Below are positions 1 to 8,435 of a stretch of DNA of 37,196 nucleotides, in pieces (position 1 is the first letter of the stretch; the number at the start of each line of letters is the position of its first letter). Both the position numbers and the translations under genes were made by a program. The stretch spans positions 1 to 37,196 of the forward strand of contig ONEW01000023.1 in NCBI GenBank assembly GCA_900316935.1, read 5' to 3'. The stretch comes from an uncultured Selenomonadales bacterium (GTDB lineage Bacteria; Bacillota; Negativicutes; Acidaminococcales; Acidaminococcaceae). The notes under the pieces are model-generated. The model was not told where the DNA came from. It saw only the letters and a program-made list of their open reading frames with translations, and did not search any database.

Positions 1-49
1 CAGTACTATTTTTTTCTTAAATTCATAGTTGTGTTTTGCCATAAAAAAC

Positions 50-92
50 TGACCCCCAATTGTTAGATTTTTGGTCTAACAATTGGGGGTCA
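50..92. mobile_element. IS-end palindrome (internally deleted or MITE-like element)
   Basis: Two perfect 18-bp inverted repeats (50-67 and 75-92, outer end TGACCCCC, inner end TTAGA) are separated by only 7 bp. The TG...CA outer ends and GTTAGA inner motif resemble the IS3-family terminus at the right edge of this window (37105). The inner ends face each other, so this looks like an element that lost its body rather than a circle junction, in which outer ends would abut. It lies directly 5' of a truncated gene. Confidence 0.6.
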
Positions 93-470
93 GCTCAGTT
101 CGTAGACGGTATGGCTAAAATCGTCCTGCAGGAAAGGGCGTTGCTTTACCATCTGCTGGAAGGAGCAGGGGATGCTTCCGGGTTGCGACATATTTCCGGG
201 GTTAAGGTTTATGGGGATAATCCTGATTTAACACGCCGTGATTTGATTTTGGCCATAGGGTTTTCGAATATGTCGTCTACTCAGGCGGTTGAGGAGTATC
301 TGAAACGGCATATCGTTGTATTTGACAGAGTGGATACCAGTCTTTACTCAAAACGGATGCTGCACTCTTTTGGATTGAAGGACGTTGTGCGGGTTTCTCC
401 TCTTCATTGTCATAATTTGCAGGAGATTGAGCAATTTTTGAAAGCAACACAGGAAATTGCGTCATTGTAA
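93..470 (+). pseudogene. C-terminal remnant of class V aminotransferase (cysteine desulfurase/selenocysteine lyase-like)
   Basis: The reading frame runs out of the palindrome at 50-92 into about 125 residues that match only the C-terminal third of the NifS/Csd fold-type I PLP family. They include an ISGVKVYGD-like strand and a tail with VVRVSPLHCHN followed by EIEQFL, which resembles the usual VRVSPxHYNTxEEIDxF ending. The PLP-binding lysine, the HH/DGAQ region and the N-terminal domain are absent, and the only available ATG lies inside the inverted repeat. I read it as a gene truncated by insertion and excision of a mobile element. It is unlikely to be active. The family match is by eye. Confidence 0.65.
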
Positions 471-483
471 CAGATTCTGCTAT

Positions 484-519
484 AGAAAAGGCTGCTTTTT
501 TGAGCAGTCTTTTCTCTTG
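484..519 (+). terminator. Hairpin terminator after the aminotransferase remnant
   Basis: A 13-bp stem (484-496 with 503-515, one G-T pair) has a six-base loop and is followed by a T-rich stretch. It separates the remnant from the downstream regulator. Confidence 0.6.
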
Positions 520-606
520 TTATTAGGAAAGAGTTAAACTATAATTAATATATATAGTGTGTGGCAGTAAGGATAATGATCAAAAAGGATGATGGAGAAA
601 TACAGC

Positions 607-1464
607 ATGGAAACGCTAGAGGAGAAGATCCAGAAAACCGTTTTGACAAAGACCGACCGTAAAATCGCCGACTATTTGCTGGATCATAAAGATACAATCA
701 GTTTTAAAACTGTATCGGAAGTGGCCGCCCAAATCGGCACAAGTGATACCTCTGTAATACGTTTCCTTCGTTCTTTGGGATATGCCGGCTTTTCTGAATT
801 TAAAAAAGAATTGTCACGGCAAGTAGTCCGTAAACTTCAAGAAACCAGGGAAACCCTTTCCCCGGGTGAAAAATATCTCAAGACGAGTGAATTGTTAAAA
901 CGAAACGATGTAGTGTCCGAGGTAATACGTAAAAGTATTGAAAATATACAAGATACCTTTACCAACGTAGATTCCGCTTTATTGACAGAGGTGGCGGATA
1001 TATTGGTCAAGGCTAAAAGGAAGTATATCGCCGGTTTTAGGGGGTCTTCTTCTTGCGCGGCCTATATGTATCGTAAAATGGTTGTGTTTCTGCCGGATGT
1101 CGTCTGCCTGGACAAGGCGGAGAGCTGTACCTTGGAACAGATGATCGACATTAAACGGAGTGACTGCCTGCTGATCTATTCTTTTACGAGATACACAAAG
1201 ATAAACTATACCCTTATGGAAATGGCACACGAAGTGGGCGCAAAGATAATCCTGGTAACGGATAAAATAACAAGTCCTCTGGCTGCAAAGGCTGATTATG
1301 TCATCAGTACGAAAGTAGAGGGCGCGGGATTGACCTATTCCTATGTCGTTCCATTATGTGTGTCCGAGATTTTGCTTTTGTTGATTAGCAATAAGATGAA
1401 ACTTCGGGACAAAGAAAGATTGAATCGGTTGGACAAGTACATAAACGAACAGGAAATGTATTAA
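607..1464 (+). CDS. MurR/RpiR family transcriptional regulator
   Basis: This is a 285-residue sugar-phosphate-responsive regulator. The N-terminal RpiR-type helix-turn-helix occupies about residues 5-75 (KTDRKIADYLL, then VSEVAAQIGTSDTSVIRFLRSLG), and a SIS phosphosugar-binding domain about residues 115-255 (KRKYIAGFRGSSSCAAYM, then DCLLIYSFTRYT). I chose ATG 607 because GGAG at 594-597 is well spaced; ATG 589 and 592 sit almost on top of their SD-like stretch but remain possible. No sugar or amino-sugar catabolic gene is adjacent, so it is an orphan regulator whose effector cannot be inferred. Base composition is AT-richer than the rest of the window, which together with the neighbouring IS remnant suggests a separate acquisition. 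Confidence 0.85.
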   Translation: METLEEKIQKTVLTKTDRKIADYLLDHKDTISFKTVSEVAAQIGTSDTSVIRFLRSLGYAGFSEFKKELSRQVVRKLQETRETLSPGEKYLKTSELLKRNDVVSEVIRKSIENIQDTFTNVDSALLTEVADILVKAKRKYIAGFRGSSSCAAYMYRKMVVFLPDVVCLDKAESCTLEQMIDIKRSDCLLIYSFTRYTKINYTLMEMAHEVGAKIILVTDKITSPLAAKADYVISTKVEGAGLTYSYVVPLCVSEILLLLISNKMKLRDKERLNRLDKYINEQEMY

Positions 1465-1485
1465 TCGTACTATGGAATAAAAACA

Positions 1486-1533
1486 AACAGCCGCAATTTC
1501 CCGGAAAATGGAAATTGCGGCTGTTGCTTTTTT
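1486..1533. terminator. Strong bidirectional terminator
   Basis: A 16-bp perfect stem (1486-1501 with 1510-1525) has an 8-base loop and is followed by a T-run on the plus strand, with an A-rich stretch on the other side. It serves the convergent RpiR gene (plus) and NYN gene (minus). Confidence 0.85.
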
Positions 1534-1556
1534 TTGACATCTTCCAGGGAAGGGCG

Positions 1557-2366
1557 TCACTTGTTCCCTTTCAACCGGAAATAATAGGTCTTGGCAGTCT
1601 TGTTCTGGGCGGGCGCCGTGGTGTGGACATCGAAGACGCCCAGGGCCAGGACGAACTGGGAGAATTTCTTGTAGCCGTACAGGCGCACGTCGAAGTCGGG
1701 GAACTGGCGGATCAGCAGGTTGCCCAGGTAGCCGGAGTTGATCCATCCGTTGTCGTTGGAGTTTTCGTCCGTGAGCTTGATGAGGGCCTGGCGGATGCGT
1801 TTGATGCCTTTGTTGTTCTTGGCGTTCTGGACGGATTCGTCCTGCCTGGCGCACGGCGCCTTGGTTTTCTCGCTGCGGGCGTCGGCGGCATCGGCGGCGG
1901 GGGAGGCGTCTTTGCTTTCCTCGGCTTTTGCTTCGGCGTACAACATGTCCAGGTACACGAACTTGTTGCAGGCCGAAATAAAGGAACGGGGCGTCTGGCT
2001 TTCGCCCATGCCGAGCACGTATTTGTCGGATTCGCGCAGGCGGGAGGCGAGGCGGGTGAAGTCGCTGTCGGAGGAGACGATGCAGAAGCCGTCCAGCGAG
2101 GACTGGTAGAGCAGGTCCATGGCGTCGATGATGAGGGCCGAGTCGCTGGAGTTTTTGCCGCTCACGTTGTTGTACTGCTGGATGGGCTGGATGGCGTTGT
2201 CCAGGATGGTGTTCTTCCAGCCGGACATCTGCTGGGTCGTCCAGTTGCCGTAGATGCGTTTGTAGATGACGTTCCCCAGGTTGTTCGCTTCCGATAAAAT
2301 GACATCGATGTATTGCGGGGAGATGTTTTCGGCATCGATGAGCAGAGCGAATTTCATATCTTCCAT
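1557..2366 (-). CDS. NYN domain protein with C-terminal LOTUS/OST-HTH domain (LabA/MARF1-like putative RNase)
   Basis: The protein has 269 residues. The first ~145 form a NYN (PIN-like) nuclease domain: FALLIDAEN at the start, DSALIIDAMDLLY in the middle and CIVSSDSDFTRLASRLRE, which supply the conserved acidic residues of the active site. A low-complexity, Ala/Lys/Asp-rich linker (about 145-180) follows. The C-terminal ~80 residues (IRQALIKLTDE, WINSGYLGNLL, YGYKKFSQFV) fit an OST-HTH/LOTUS RNA-binding domain. The family is expected to act on RNA in the cytoplasm; the substrate is unknown. A GGAGG stretch about ten bases upstream supports ATG 2366. It is monocistronic. Confidence 0.85.
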   Translation of the reverse strand: MEDMKFALLIDAENISPQYIDVILSEANNLGNVIYKRIYGNWTTQQMSGWKNTILDNAIQPIQQYNNVSGKNSSDSALIIDAMDLLYQSSLDGFCIVSSDSDFTRLASRLRESDKYVLGMGESQTPRSFISACNKFVYLDMLYAEAKAEESKDASPAADAADARSEKTKAPCARQDESVQNAKNNKGIKRIRQALIKLTDENSNDNGWINSGYLGNLLIRQFPDFDVRLYGYKKFSQFVLALGVFDVHTTAPAQNKTAKTYYFRLKGNK

Positions 2367-2449
2367 TGGCGGATTTCCTCCTTCGTATTGAAACGGGGTT
2401 GCCGTGATCGTTCCTTTCTATTGTAACAGAAAAGCCGGCCGGTTTCATT

Positions 2450-2489
2450 AACAAAAACGGTGCCGCCGCAAAAAATGCGGCGACACCGT
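2450..2489 (-). terminator. Terminator of the minus-strand autotransporter
   Basis: Read on the minus strand, ACGGTG plus CGCCGCA pairs with TGCGGCG plus CACCGT around a T-loop and is followed by TTTTTGTT. It lies about 50 bases beyond the barrel stop codon. Confidence 0.75.
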
Positions 2490-2541
2490 TTGCCTTCAGG
2501 CACGTCTCCTTTGGATTTTTGTTGGGGACAGGCCATCCCTT

Positions 2542-3009
2542 TTAGAAATGATATCCTGCGAAGAGGCTGCCGCCAATTCCTTTATGTTCCCCGGCATAGC
2601 CTGTCATTACGGCCTTGAGGTCCCAGGGATCTTCCTTCGTCGCTTCTTTCTTCCACCCGATTTCGGCCATGAGACTGCTTCCGCCCGTATCTGTTTTTTC
2701 AATCGGCGCGCGGAGTCCGTCTGCGGCTACGCGGCCCCTTCCTTCTCCGTCCAGTTCATAATCCCAGGCCAGTCCGTAGTAGAAGTCGTTCCGGCCGCTC
2801 CGGTTGTCCGCTCTGGCCCCGATCCGCAGGAGACGGCTGTCCAGGCCGTCCAGGCCGTATTGCACTTCCCCGGCGGTAAAGGAACCGCTGCCGATATGGG
2901 TATGGAAGTATTTTCCATAGACATCGATATCCCGGGCAGCCCGCCGGATGCCGCCTTCGCTTTCACTGGCTGTTTTGCCGGTCAGGTCGAAGACATGGCC
3001 GATTCCGAA
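2542..3009 (-). pseudogene. Out-of-frame C-terminal part of the autotransporter beta-barrel
   Basis: This stretch continues the upstream autotransporter in the -1 frame. It reads from about FGIGHVFDLTGK through DIDVYGKYFHTHIG and LLRIGARADNRSG to a terminal GYHF. The C-terminal aromatic residue is typical of outer-membrane barrels. The join near 3010 has both a frame change and, compared with the expected 12-strand autotransporter barrel, an apparent loss of several dozen residues between the EYG strand and the DVYGKYF strand. I infer a decayed barrel. A sequencing error alone would explain the frame but not the missing strands. Confidence 0.6.
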
Positions 3010-5573
3010 TTGCTTTGTCCATATTCATAAAAAAGGGCGTATCCCAGGACTCCGGTGGAAAATTTCTGTTCATTGCCTGCCCCGGCGAGGCCGTTCCAGG
3101 CATGGGTCGTGGCATGGCTTCCGGTATCATAGCGGTCTTTGCTGCCGCCCAAATCGGCAAATGTGAAAATACCGGTTTCCTGGCCATTGAAGACTGCCAG
3201 CACTCCGTCCATCCGGTCGCGGCCGGATGCCAGGACACTGAGTTCGGCTTCCCTGGCGATCAACGCATTATGGGTTTCCTTCGTCGCTTCCACAACCGGC
3301 GTTTCCGGAACATCCGGCGCTTTGGCCACGTCCAGCTGATAGAGGACGTTCCCATTTTCTGCAAGGTACGCTTCGCCTGTACCTGTAAGCGCATTGCCGA
3401 TATTCCACGTCCCTTTCCCTGTCGTCAGGTTGTCCGGGGAAAGCGTGGTGTTTCCATCCGTATCGAGGAGCGTCATGGAATACTGGTCCGCGGCGTCAAT
3501 GGCGGCCAGCGATTCTGCCGTGAAGGAGATGTCCCGCGTATCTACCTTGGTAGCGGCAAGGCTGAAATTTTCCGGCGTATGGAGCTTCAGCACCGTACCG
3601 CCGGTCAGCCAGTCCACCGTGCGGTAGGTAATGGTGTCGAGGCTGTGCAGGCCGTAGGACAGGACCTTTCCCGGTTCCGGCAGGGTCAGGCCCGTGGTGC
3701 CCGTTACGGTTACGCCGCCATCCAGATAGTTCCAGGTGTTCTGGTTCCTGATGCGTCCGGCACTGTTGCGGTACAGCGCATCAAGGCCCGTCACGGTGCC
3801 GGCCTGCGAGGCATCGATGAGGACGGCCGGGTCCTTGACGGCGAGAGTGACGGCCGCCTTGCCTTCCTCCTGCCGCAGGGGTTCGTTCAGCCTGGATAAG
3901 GCCGTCTTCCCGATTTCCAGTTCCGCCGTCGCGGGCAGGTCCAGCGTATCGGTTACCACGAGTCCTGCCTTCCGGGGATCCAGGTCGTGCAGGGCGATCT
4001 TGTCGAAGTGGCGGAGGCCGCGGACCTGCGGCTGCTCCCAGCGGCTGGCTGTGCCGTCCTGATACCCGACGCGGAAGGTGTTGCCGCTTCCTGCCGGTTT
4101 CGCCTGGGACGCATCCGCCGCGCCATAGACGTCTGCCTGGGACAGGTCCGTCTTCCCGGATACCCATACTTCGTTGTTGCTCGCCGTTCCGCTATCCGTA
4201 AACCCGGCAAGTACCAAGGGGGAGGAGGAAGAGCCGAAGCCTTGTCCTAGAAAACCGGACACAAAATAACTTCCATAATAAGCCTGCGTACTGTCCAGAG
4301 GCATCTTTTCTGCAGGAACCAGCCGGGAGTTGCCCGACAGACTGACGATGTTGCCATCTGCACGACCGCTGCCGGTGGACAATCCGGCCACCAGGACCTG
4401 TGCCTCCCCGTCCGCGGCATTCACCCGGTTGCCTTCCGCGGTTCCTGTCGTGATACTGGCCGCGCCAAAGAGGACACCGGCCCTGTCGGATATGGTCAGC
4501 TTATTCCCGCGGGCTTCGGAAGATTCATCCGTGCCTTCTGAAACCGTGCCAAGGATGGCTCCGGCTGTACTGTTTCCCGTGAAACATACTTCATTGTTTG
4601 TCATGGAAGAAGTGGACCCGCCGTTTCCCGGATCCGCATTCGCAAAGGATTCTCCCAGAACGATCAGGACCTTCGAACCGTTGTCTATACGGAGCTTGTT
4701 CAGATTATAGGTTCCCGTTGTGCCATAGGCATAGTCATTGGCGAGATATCCGTTGACGGTGGAATTGGAAACCGTCAGGGTGTTGTTTTCCGCTGTGAAG
4801 AGGTCGGCATCATAAATATTGGCGCCCATGACGTGGGATCCCAGCGTACTGTCTGTGACAGATACGGTGTTTTCCAGACGTTCAAGGCTGCCAAAAGGGC
4901 GTCGGGAACGCTGGGTGGTAACGGTTCCGTAAAGTAATCCCTGCACCGTACTGTTTGCCACAGCGGTAACATTCTTTTGAATGACATTCCGGCTGTCGCT
5001 ATGAGGCTCTTCCAACGTAACATGAGCCACTTCTCCCACGGTGCTGTTGTCCGATATGGTCAGCCTGTTGTTCGACGCCACCAGGGAAGAGCCGTCCTTG
5101 CCGTTCCAATTATCGGTAAGGTCGTGCACGGCATACACTGCAACATTCGGCAGGGTGCTGTTTTCCACTGCCGTCTCATTGTCTTCAATCCGCACCAGGC
5201 CTTTTACAGTGCCGTCCTCAGGCGGCTTGAACGACGGGACGGCTTCCACCACGGTTAGGGAAGACCCGGTTGCCGGAGCCGTACGGTTGCGGACAGTGAT
5301 GGAATTATCATGTGCATATAACACGCCGCCCGACGGCGCGTTCTGCAGTGTCTCATAGGAAAGGCGCACCGCCCTCCACTGCGCGGAGGCACTGTTCCCC
5401 TCGATGGTTACGTGGTGTCCGGATTCTTCTGCAAGGACCGGGATTGCATCCGTTCCTTCCGCCGATACCGGGCCGCTCCTGCCGGCCAGAGCCAGGACTA
5501 TGCAGCAGGACAAGAGCAGCCTGGCCCGTTTTTTCCTAAACGATGGCTCATGTTTCTGAAGCAGGCGATGCAT
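2982..5573 (-). CDS. Autotransporter (type V secretion) with signal peptide and truncated beta-barrel
   Basis: The gene encodes about 863 residues. ATG 5573 is preceded by a GGGGG stretch and starts a clear signal peptide: RKKRAR, then the hydrophobic LLLSCCIVLALAG and a VSA cleavage site. About 700 residues of passenger follow, with repeated short strands of the NTVSVTDSTLG / NTLTVSNSTVNG type expected of a surface beta-helix. The beginning of an autotransporter barrel appears near the end (TGIFTFADLGGS, LGYALFYEYG). The frame stops at 2982, before the barrel is complete; the rest of the barrel lies out of frame downstream. A longer form from TTG 5606 lacks support. Without an intact barrel the passenger should not reach the surface, so the gene is probably inactive as read. 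Confidence 0.75.
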   Translation of the reverse strand: MHRLLQKHEPSFRKKRARLLLSCCIVLALAGRSGPVSAEGTDAIPVLAEESGHHVTIEGNSASAQWRAVRLSYETLQNAPSGGVLYAHDNSITVRNRTAPATGSSLTVVEAVPSFKPPEDGTVKGLVRIEDNETAVENSTLPNVAVYAVHDLTDNWNGKDGSSLVASNNRLTISDNSTVGEVAHVTLEEPHSDSRNVIQKNVTAVANSTVQGLLYGTVTTQRSRRPFGSLERLENTVSVTDSTLGSHVMGANIYDADLFTAENNTLTVSNSTVNGYLANDYAYGTTGTYNLNKLRIDNGSKVLIVLGESFANADPGNGGSTSSMTNNEVCFTGNSTAGAILGTVSEGTDESSEARGNKLTISDRAGVLFGAASITTGTAEGNRVNAADGEAQVLVAGLSTGSGRADGNIVSLSGNSRLVPAEKMPLDSTQAYYGSYFVSGFLGQGFGSSSSPLVLAGFTDSGTASNNEVWVSGKTDLSQADVYGAADASQAKPAGSGNTFRVGYQDGTASRWEQPQVRGLRHFDKIALHDLDPRKAGLVVTDTLDLPATAELEIGKTALSRLNEPLRQEEGKAAVTLAVKDPAVLIDASQAGTVTGLDALYRNSAGRIRNQNTWNYLDGGVTVTGTTGLTLPEPGKVLSYGLHSLDTITYRTVDWLTGGTVLKLHTPENFSLAATKVDTRDISFTAESLAAIDAADQYSMTLLDTDGNTTLSPDNLTTGKGTWNIGNALTGTGEAYLAENGNVLYQLDVAKAPDVPETPVVEATKETHNALIAREAELSVLASGRDRMDGVLAVFNGQETGIFTFADLGGSKDRYDTGSHATTHAWNGLAGAGNEQKFSTGVLGYALFYEYGQSNSESAMSST

Positions 5574-5681
5574 AGTTACCAGCCCCCTTCCGCCGGACAG
5601 ATGCAAAAAGCATGCAGACCTCTGAGACGGCGCCCCTTCCGGCTCAAACCCTGCGTGCTTACAGACCCCGTTGTCTGGTGA

Positions 5682-7604
5682 TTGTTTCTATCATTCAACA
5701 ATCTCATCAGCGGAGAGGTTTTATCGCTGGATGGCGGCACCATTTCCGTTGACGGGAAAAACCAGGACGGAAGCGGCACAGTACAGATCCTCAATGCAGG
5801 GGCACCTGCCATTCTTGCTGGAGTTTATCATGTGCAGGATGCAAATGGGAATTATTACGGACTGGCTAACGTGGATGTGAAACAGAACGCCGTCATCAAT
5901 GTCCATGAAGATGCAAAGGATACCAGCTACCAGGACAAGGATTACGGCAATCTTTCTGCTTCGGCCTTGGCGGCGCTGTCCAATGGGAAAATCACCCTGG
6001 ACAAAGCCCAGGGAATCTACGGCAACATCACGGCGGACATCGATACGGATATTGATGAAACCCAGGCAGCGGAGATGCCTGCCGGAACCATTGATCTGAC
6101 CACGGCCCAAGGTGGTGAAGTCAAGGGGAACATCTCCGCCAACCGGGGCGGCACCGCCCGTGTCACCCTGAAGAACGGCACCTGGGAAGGACGCGGCACC
6201 GACTACCAGGATACCGGGACGGCCGGCACCCTGGACCTGACCATGGAGGACGGTTCTGTGTGGCATATGAAGGGCGACAGCTGGCTGACGTCCCTGTCCA
6301 ATACATCCTCCCTGGTCGACATGAAGGCCGATGACAGCTGGCAGACCCTGCATATCGGGACCTTCCAGGGACAGGACGGCACGTTCCTCATGAAGACGGA
6401 CCTGGACAGCCAGCAGGATGGCGACAAGGTCTATATCGACCAGGCCGAAGAAGGTAGCCGGGGCCAGGTGCAGGTCTATGACGCCAGTTTCCTGAAAGGG
6501 AAAGAAGTGACTGGTGCCAGGAATCTGCTGCTGATCACCGATGCCAGCAAGAATGCTGTTTTCACCGGCCGGTCTCTGGACAAAGGCGGCCTGTGGGATG
6601 TGACGCCGACCATCCAGCGCGGGGATACGGTTAAAGATGCCCAAGGGAACAGTGTCGGAACCCCGGAGGAATGGTATCTGACCAAAGTGGAAAAGAAAGT
6701 CAACCGGGATACGGTGCCCCTGGTCCGGGCTGCGGATATTGAGTACGGCCTGTACCGGGACAGCCTGGATACCCTGCGCCAGCGGATGGGGGACCTGCGG
6801 TTCCTGAAGAAGAAGGGCGAAGCCGCCGGCCTGTGGGCCCGGATGCGGAACGGGGAATTCAGCGGCCCGGACAGCCTGAATGCCCGGTATCATAATTTCC
6901 AGCTTGGCTATGATGAAGCGGTGAACCCCAAGAGCGTGTACGGGGTGCTGGCAGAACGGGGGATTGCTTCCCCGGCCTATGCCTATGGCAAAGGGAAGGA
7001 CCACACCCTGGCCGGGGCCCTGTACGGTACCTGGTTCGGGGACAACGGCAGCTATACGGACGTGGTGGCCCGGTACAACCGGGATGACGCCCACGTCAGC
7101 ACCTACGGCGGCTATCCGGACCGGGCGGACTGGCGGAGCCATGACCTGAGTGCCAGCGTGGAATACGGCCGGACCATCCCGGTGTCTGACAAGGGGTACT
7201 TTGTGGAACCCCAGACCCAGTTCCAGGTGGGCCATCTGGGCAGTTATTCCTACACGACGCTGCGGGGCAAAAAGGTGTATGCCGGCGGGTATGACAGCGC
7301 CGTCGGCCGGATCGGCTTTGCGGCCGGCCGGCGGGGCGGAGAAGCCGGCCATCCCTACGACTGGTACGTAAAAGCCAGCCTGCTCCACGAATTCGGCGGA
7401 GACCGGGCCCTGCATCTGGCGGCGCCGGACGGGGAAACCCTGGACGAGCGGCTGGACCATCAGGGAACCTGGTACACCCTGGGCCTGGGCGGCAGCTTGC
7501 GGACCGGCAACCGGACGTACCTGTACGGCGACATGGAACGGAGCTTCGGCGGCAGCCTGCAGAAAAAGTGGCAGTGGAATATAGGGATGAACTGGCAGTT
7601 CTGA
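5682..7604 (+). CDS. 5'-truncated autotransporter with intact beta-barrel
   Basis: The open frame encodes about 640 residues. Residues 1-360 are part of a passenger rich in short beta strands (GGTISVDGKN, GTIDLTTAQGGEVKGNIS, GTLDLTMEDGSVWHMKG). The last ~280 form a complete autotransporter barrel domain, running from RQRMGDLRF and GLWARM to a final NWQF with terminal Phe. There is no signal peptide, and the only start codon at the 5' edge is TTG 5682 without a good ribosome-binding site. The gene therefore seems to have lost its 5' end, or to depend on recombination to obtain one. It is divergent from the neighbouring autotransporter, whose start is only 108 bp away. Confidence 0.7.
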   Translation: MFLSFNNLISGEVLSLDGGTISVDGKNQDGSGTVQILNAGAPAILAGVYHVQDANGNYYGLANVDVKQNAVINVHEDAKDTSYQDKDYGNLSASALAALSNGKITLDKAQGIYGNITADIDTDIDETQAAEMPAGTIDLTTAQGGEVKGNISANRGGTARVTLKNGTWEGRGTDYQDTGTAGTLDLTMEDGSVWHMKGDSWLTSLSNTSSLVDMKADDSWQTLHIGTFQGQDGTFLMKTDLDSQQDGDKVYIDQAEEGSRGQVQVYDASFLKGKEVTGARNLLLITDASKNAVFTGRSLDKGGLWDVTPTIQRGDTVKDAQGNSVGTPEEWYLTKVEKKVNRDTVPLVRAADIEYGLYRDSLDTLRQRMGDLRFLKKKGEAAGLWARMRNGEFSGPDSLNARYHNFQLGYDEAVNPKSVYGVLAERGIASPAYAYGKGKDHTLAGALYGTWFGDNGSYTDVVARYNRDDAHVSTYGGYPDRADWRSHDLSASVEYGRTIPVSDKGYFVEPQTQFQVGHLGSYSYTTLRGKKVYAGGYDSAVGRIGFAAGRRGGEAGHPYDWYVKASLLHEFGGDRALHLAAPDGETLDERLDHQGTWYTLGLGGSLRTGNRTYLYGDMERSFGGSLQKKWQWNIGMNWQF

Positions 7605-7618
7605 TTTAGAGGAAACGA

Positions 7619-7648
7619 AAAACGCACGGCGTGGCCGTGCGTTTTTTT
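7619..7648 (+). terminator. Terminator of the plus-strand autotransporter
   Basis: A 10-bp stem AACGCACGGC/GCCGTGCGTT with a three-base loop is followed by seven T residues, 15 bases after the stop codon. Confidence 0.9.
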
Positions 7649-7719
7649 ATGCCCCAAAATACGGGAAGCCCTTCCTGGCCGGCGTCCTTTCTGGCATCCC
7701 TCTAAAATACGGAAAAATT

Positions 7720-7742
7720 AAAAAAACCGTGTAGGTTTTTTT
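7720..7742. terminator. AT-rich symmetrical hairpin, terminator-like on both strands
   Basis: AAAAAAACC and GGTTTTTTT form a perfect 9-bp hairpin with a GTGTA loop. It lies in the 275-bp gap between the autotransporter and the DUF1659 gene. The rest of that gap shows only a repeated AAAATACGG (near 7655 and 7704) and no clear promoter. Confidence 0.35.
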
Positions 7743-7879
7743 GCAGCCAGGACAATATAAGGGTGACAGGTGACAAGAGACACACGGACACCGGCCGAAA
7801 GTGCCGGCCGGCAAGCCCGCGGGCGCCGGCTGACGGTGGCGGCCGGGCACGCAGGGTCACCGGGAAGGAGGTGAACAGC

Positions 7880-8104
7880 ATGGCAGAGAATTTCAACGTT
7901 GTGAAACGCACCCTGGGCGTCGTGATGGAAAACGGCGTCGACGCGCACGATGAAATGACCTATAAGACCTACCTCTTCAGCGGCGTGAAGCCGTCTGCAG
8001 AGAAGGAGGCCATCATCGCCGCGGCACGGGCCCTGGGCGGTCTGATCGATGCCGTCATGGCGGCGGTCAGCCTGACCGAAAAGTCCGACAACAAACAGGC
8101 CTGA
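7880..8104 (+). CDS. DUF1659 family protein
   Basis: This is a 74-residue soluble protein that begins MAENFNVVKRTLG and contains YKTYLFSGVKPSAEKEAI, fitting the small DUF1659 family of Firmicutes: a short beta sheet followed by a helix that ends in VMAAVSL. Function is unknown. AAGGAGG eight bases upstream fixes the start. It is the first gene of a cluster with DUF2922, YvrJ and an amidase-like gene. DUF1659, DUF2922 and YvrJ are commonly neighbours in Bacilli and Clostridia, which supports each assignment. The family call is by eye. Confidence 0.7.
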   Translation: MAENFNVVKRTLGVVMENGVDAHDEMTYKTYLFSGVKPSAEKEAIIAAARALGGLIDAVMAAVSLTEKSDNKQA

Positions 8105-8173
8105 CGCGGCCGGAGCCGTCCCGGCGCGGGGCGGCGCAGAGAGTAAGGATTGTAAGGAAAGAGAGGAAAGAAC

Positions 8174-8410
8174 ATGGCAGACGAAATGAGTCCGGTAAAG
8201 GAACAGAAACTCGAATTGATCTTCAAGACGTCCGGCGGGCAGAAAAAGACCATCGCCGTCAGCAAACCGCGTGCCGACCTGACGAAGGCGGAAGCCGAAG
8301 CAGCGATGCAGAAAGTCATCGACGCGAATGTGTTTACGTCGTCCAAGGGCGACCTGACGGGTATCGTCGGGGCCCGCATGCGCACCACGAACCTGGATCC
8401 GCTGGCGTAA
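8174..8410 (+). CDS. DUF2922 family protein
   Basis: This is a 78-residue soluble protein. The layout is a beta hairpin (KLELIFKTSGGQKKTIAVSKPRADL), a helix (TKAEAEAAMQKVIDANVF) and a final strand with the variable GDLTGIVGARMRTT, as in DUF2922. Function is unknown. AGAGG upstream provides the ribosome-binding site. It lies 69 bp downstream of the DUF1659 gene and 25 bp upstream of the YvrJ gene, so the three are probably co-transcribed. Confidence 0.75.
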   Translation: MADEMSPVKEQKLELIFKTSGGQKKTIAVSKPRADLTKAEAEAAMQKVIDANVFTSSKGDLTGIVGARMRTTNLDPLA

Positions 8411-8435
8411 GCCGGGAACGGGAAGGAGGGCGTCA

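Noticed and set aside
5721..7460. Minus-strand open frame opposite the plus-strand autotransporter
   Set aside because: It lacks motifs and a ribosome-binding site, while the opposite strand encodes a clear barrel ending in Phe.
7763..7879. N-terminal extension of the DUF1659 protein from ATG 7763
   Set aside because: Its residues are Arg/Pro/Gly-rich and the AAGGAGG site points to ATG 7880.
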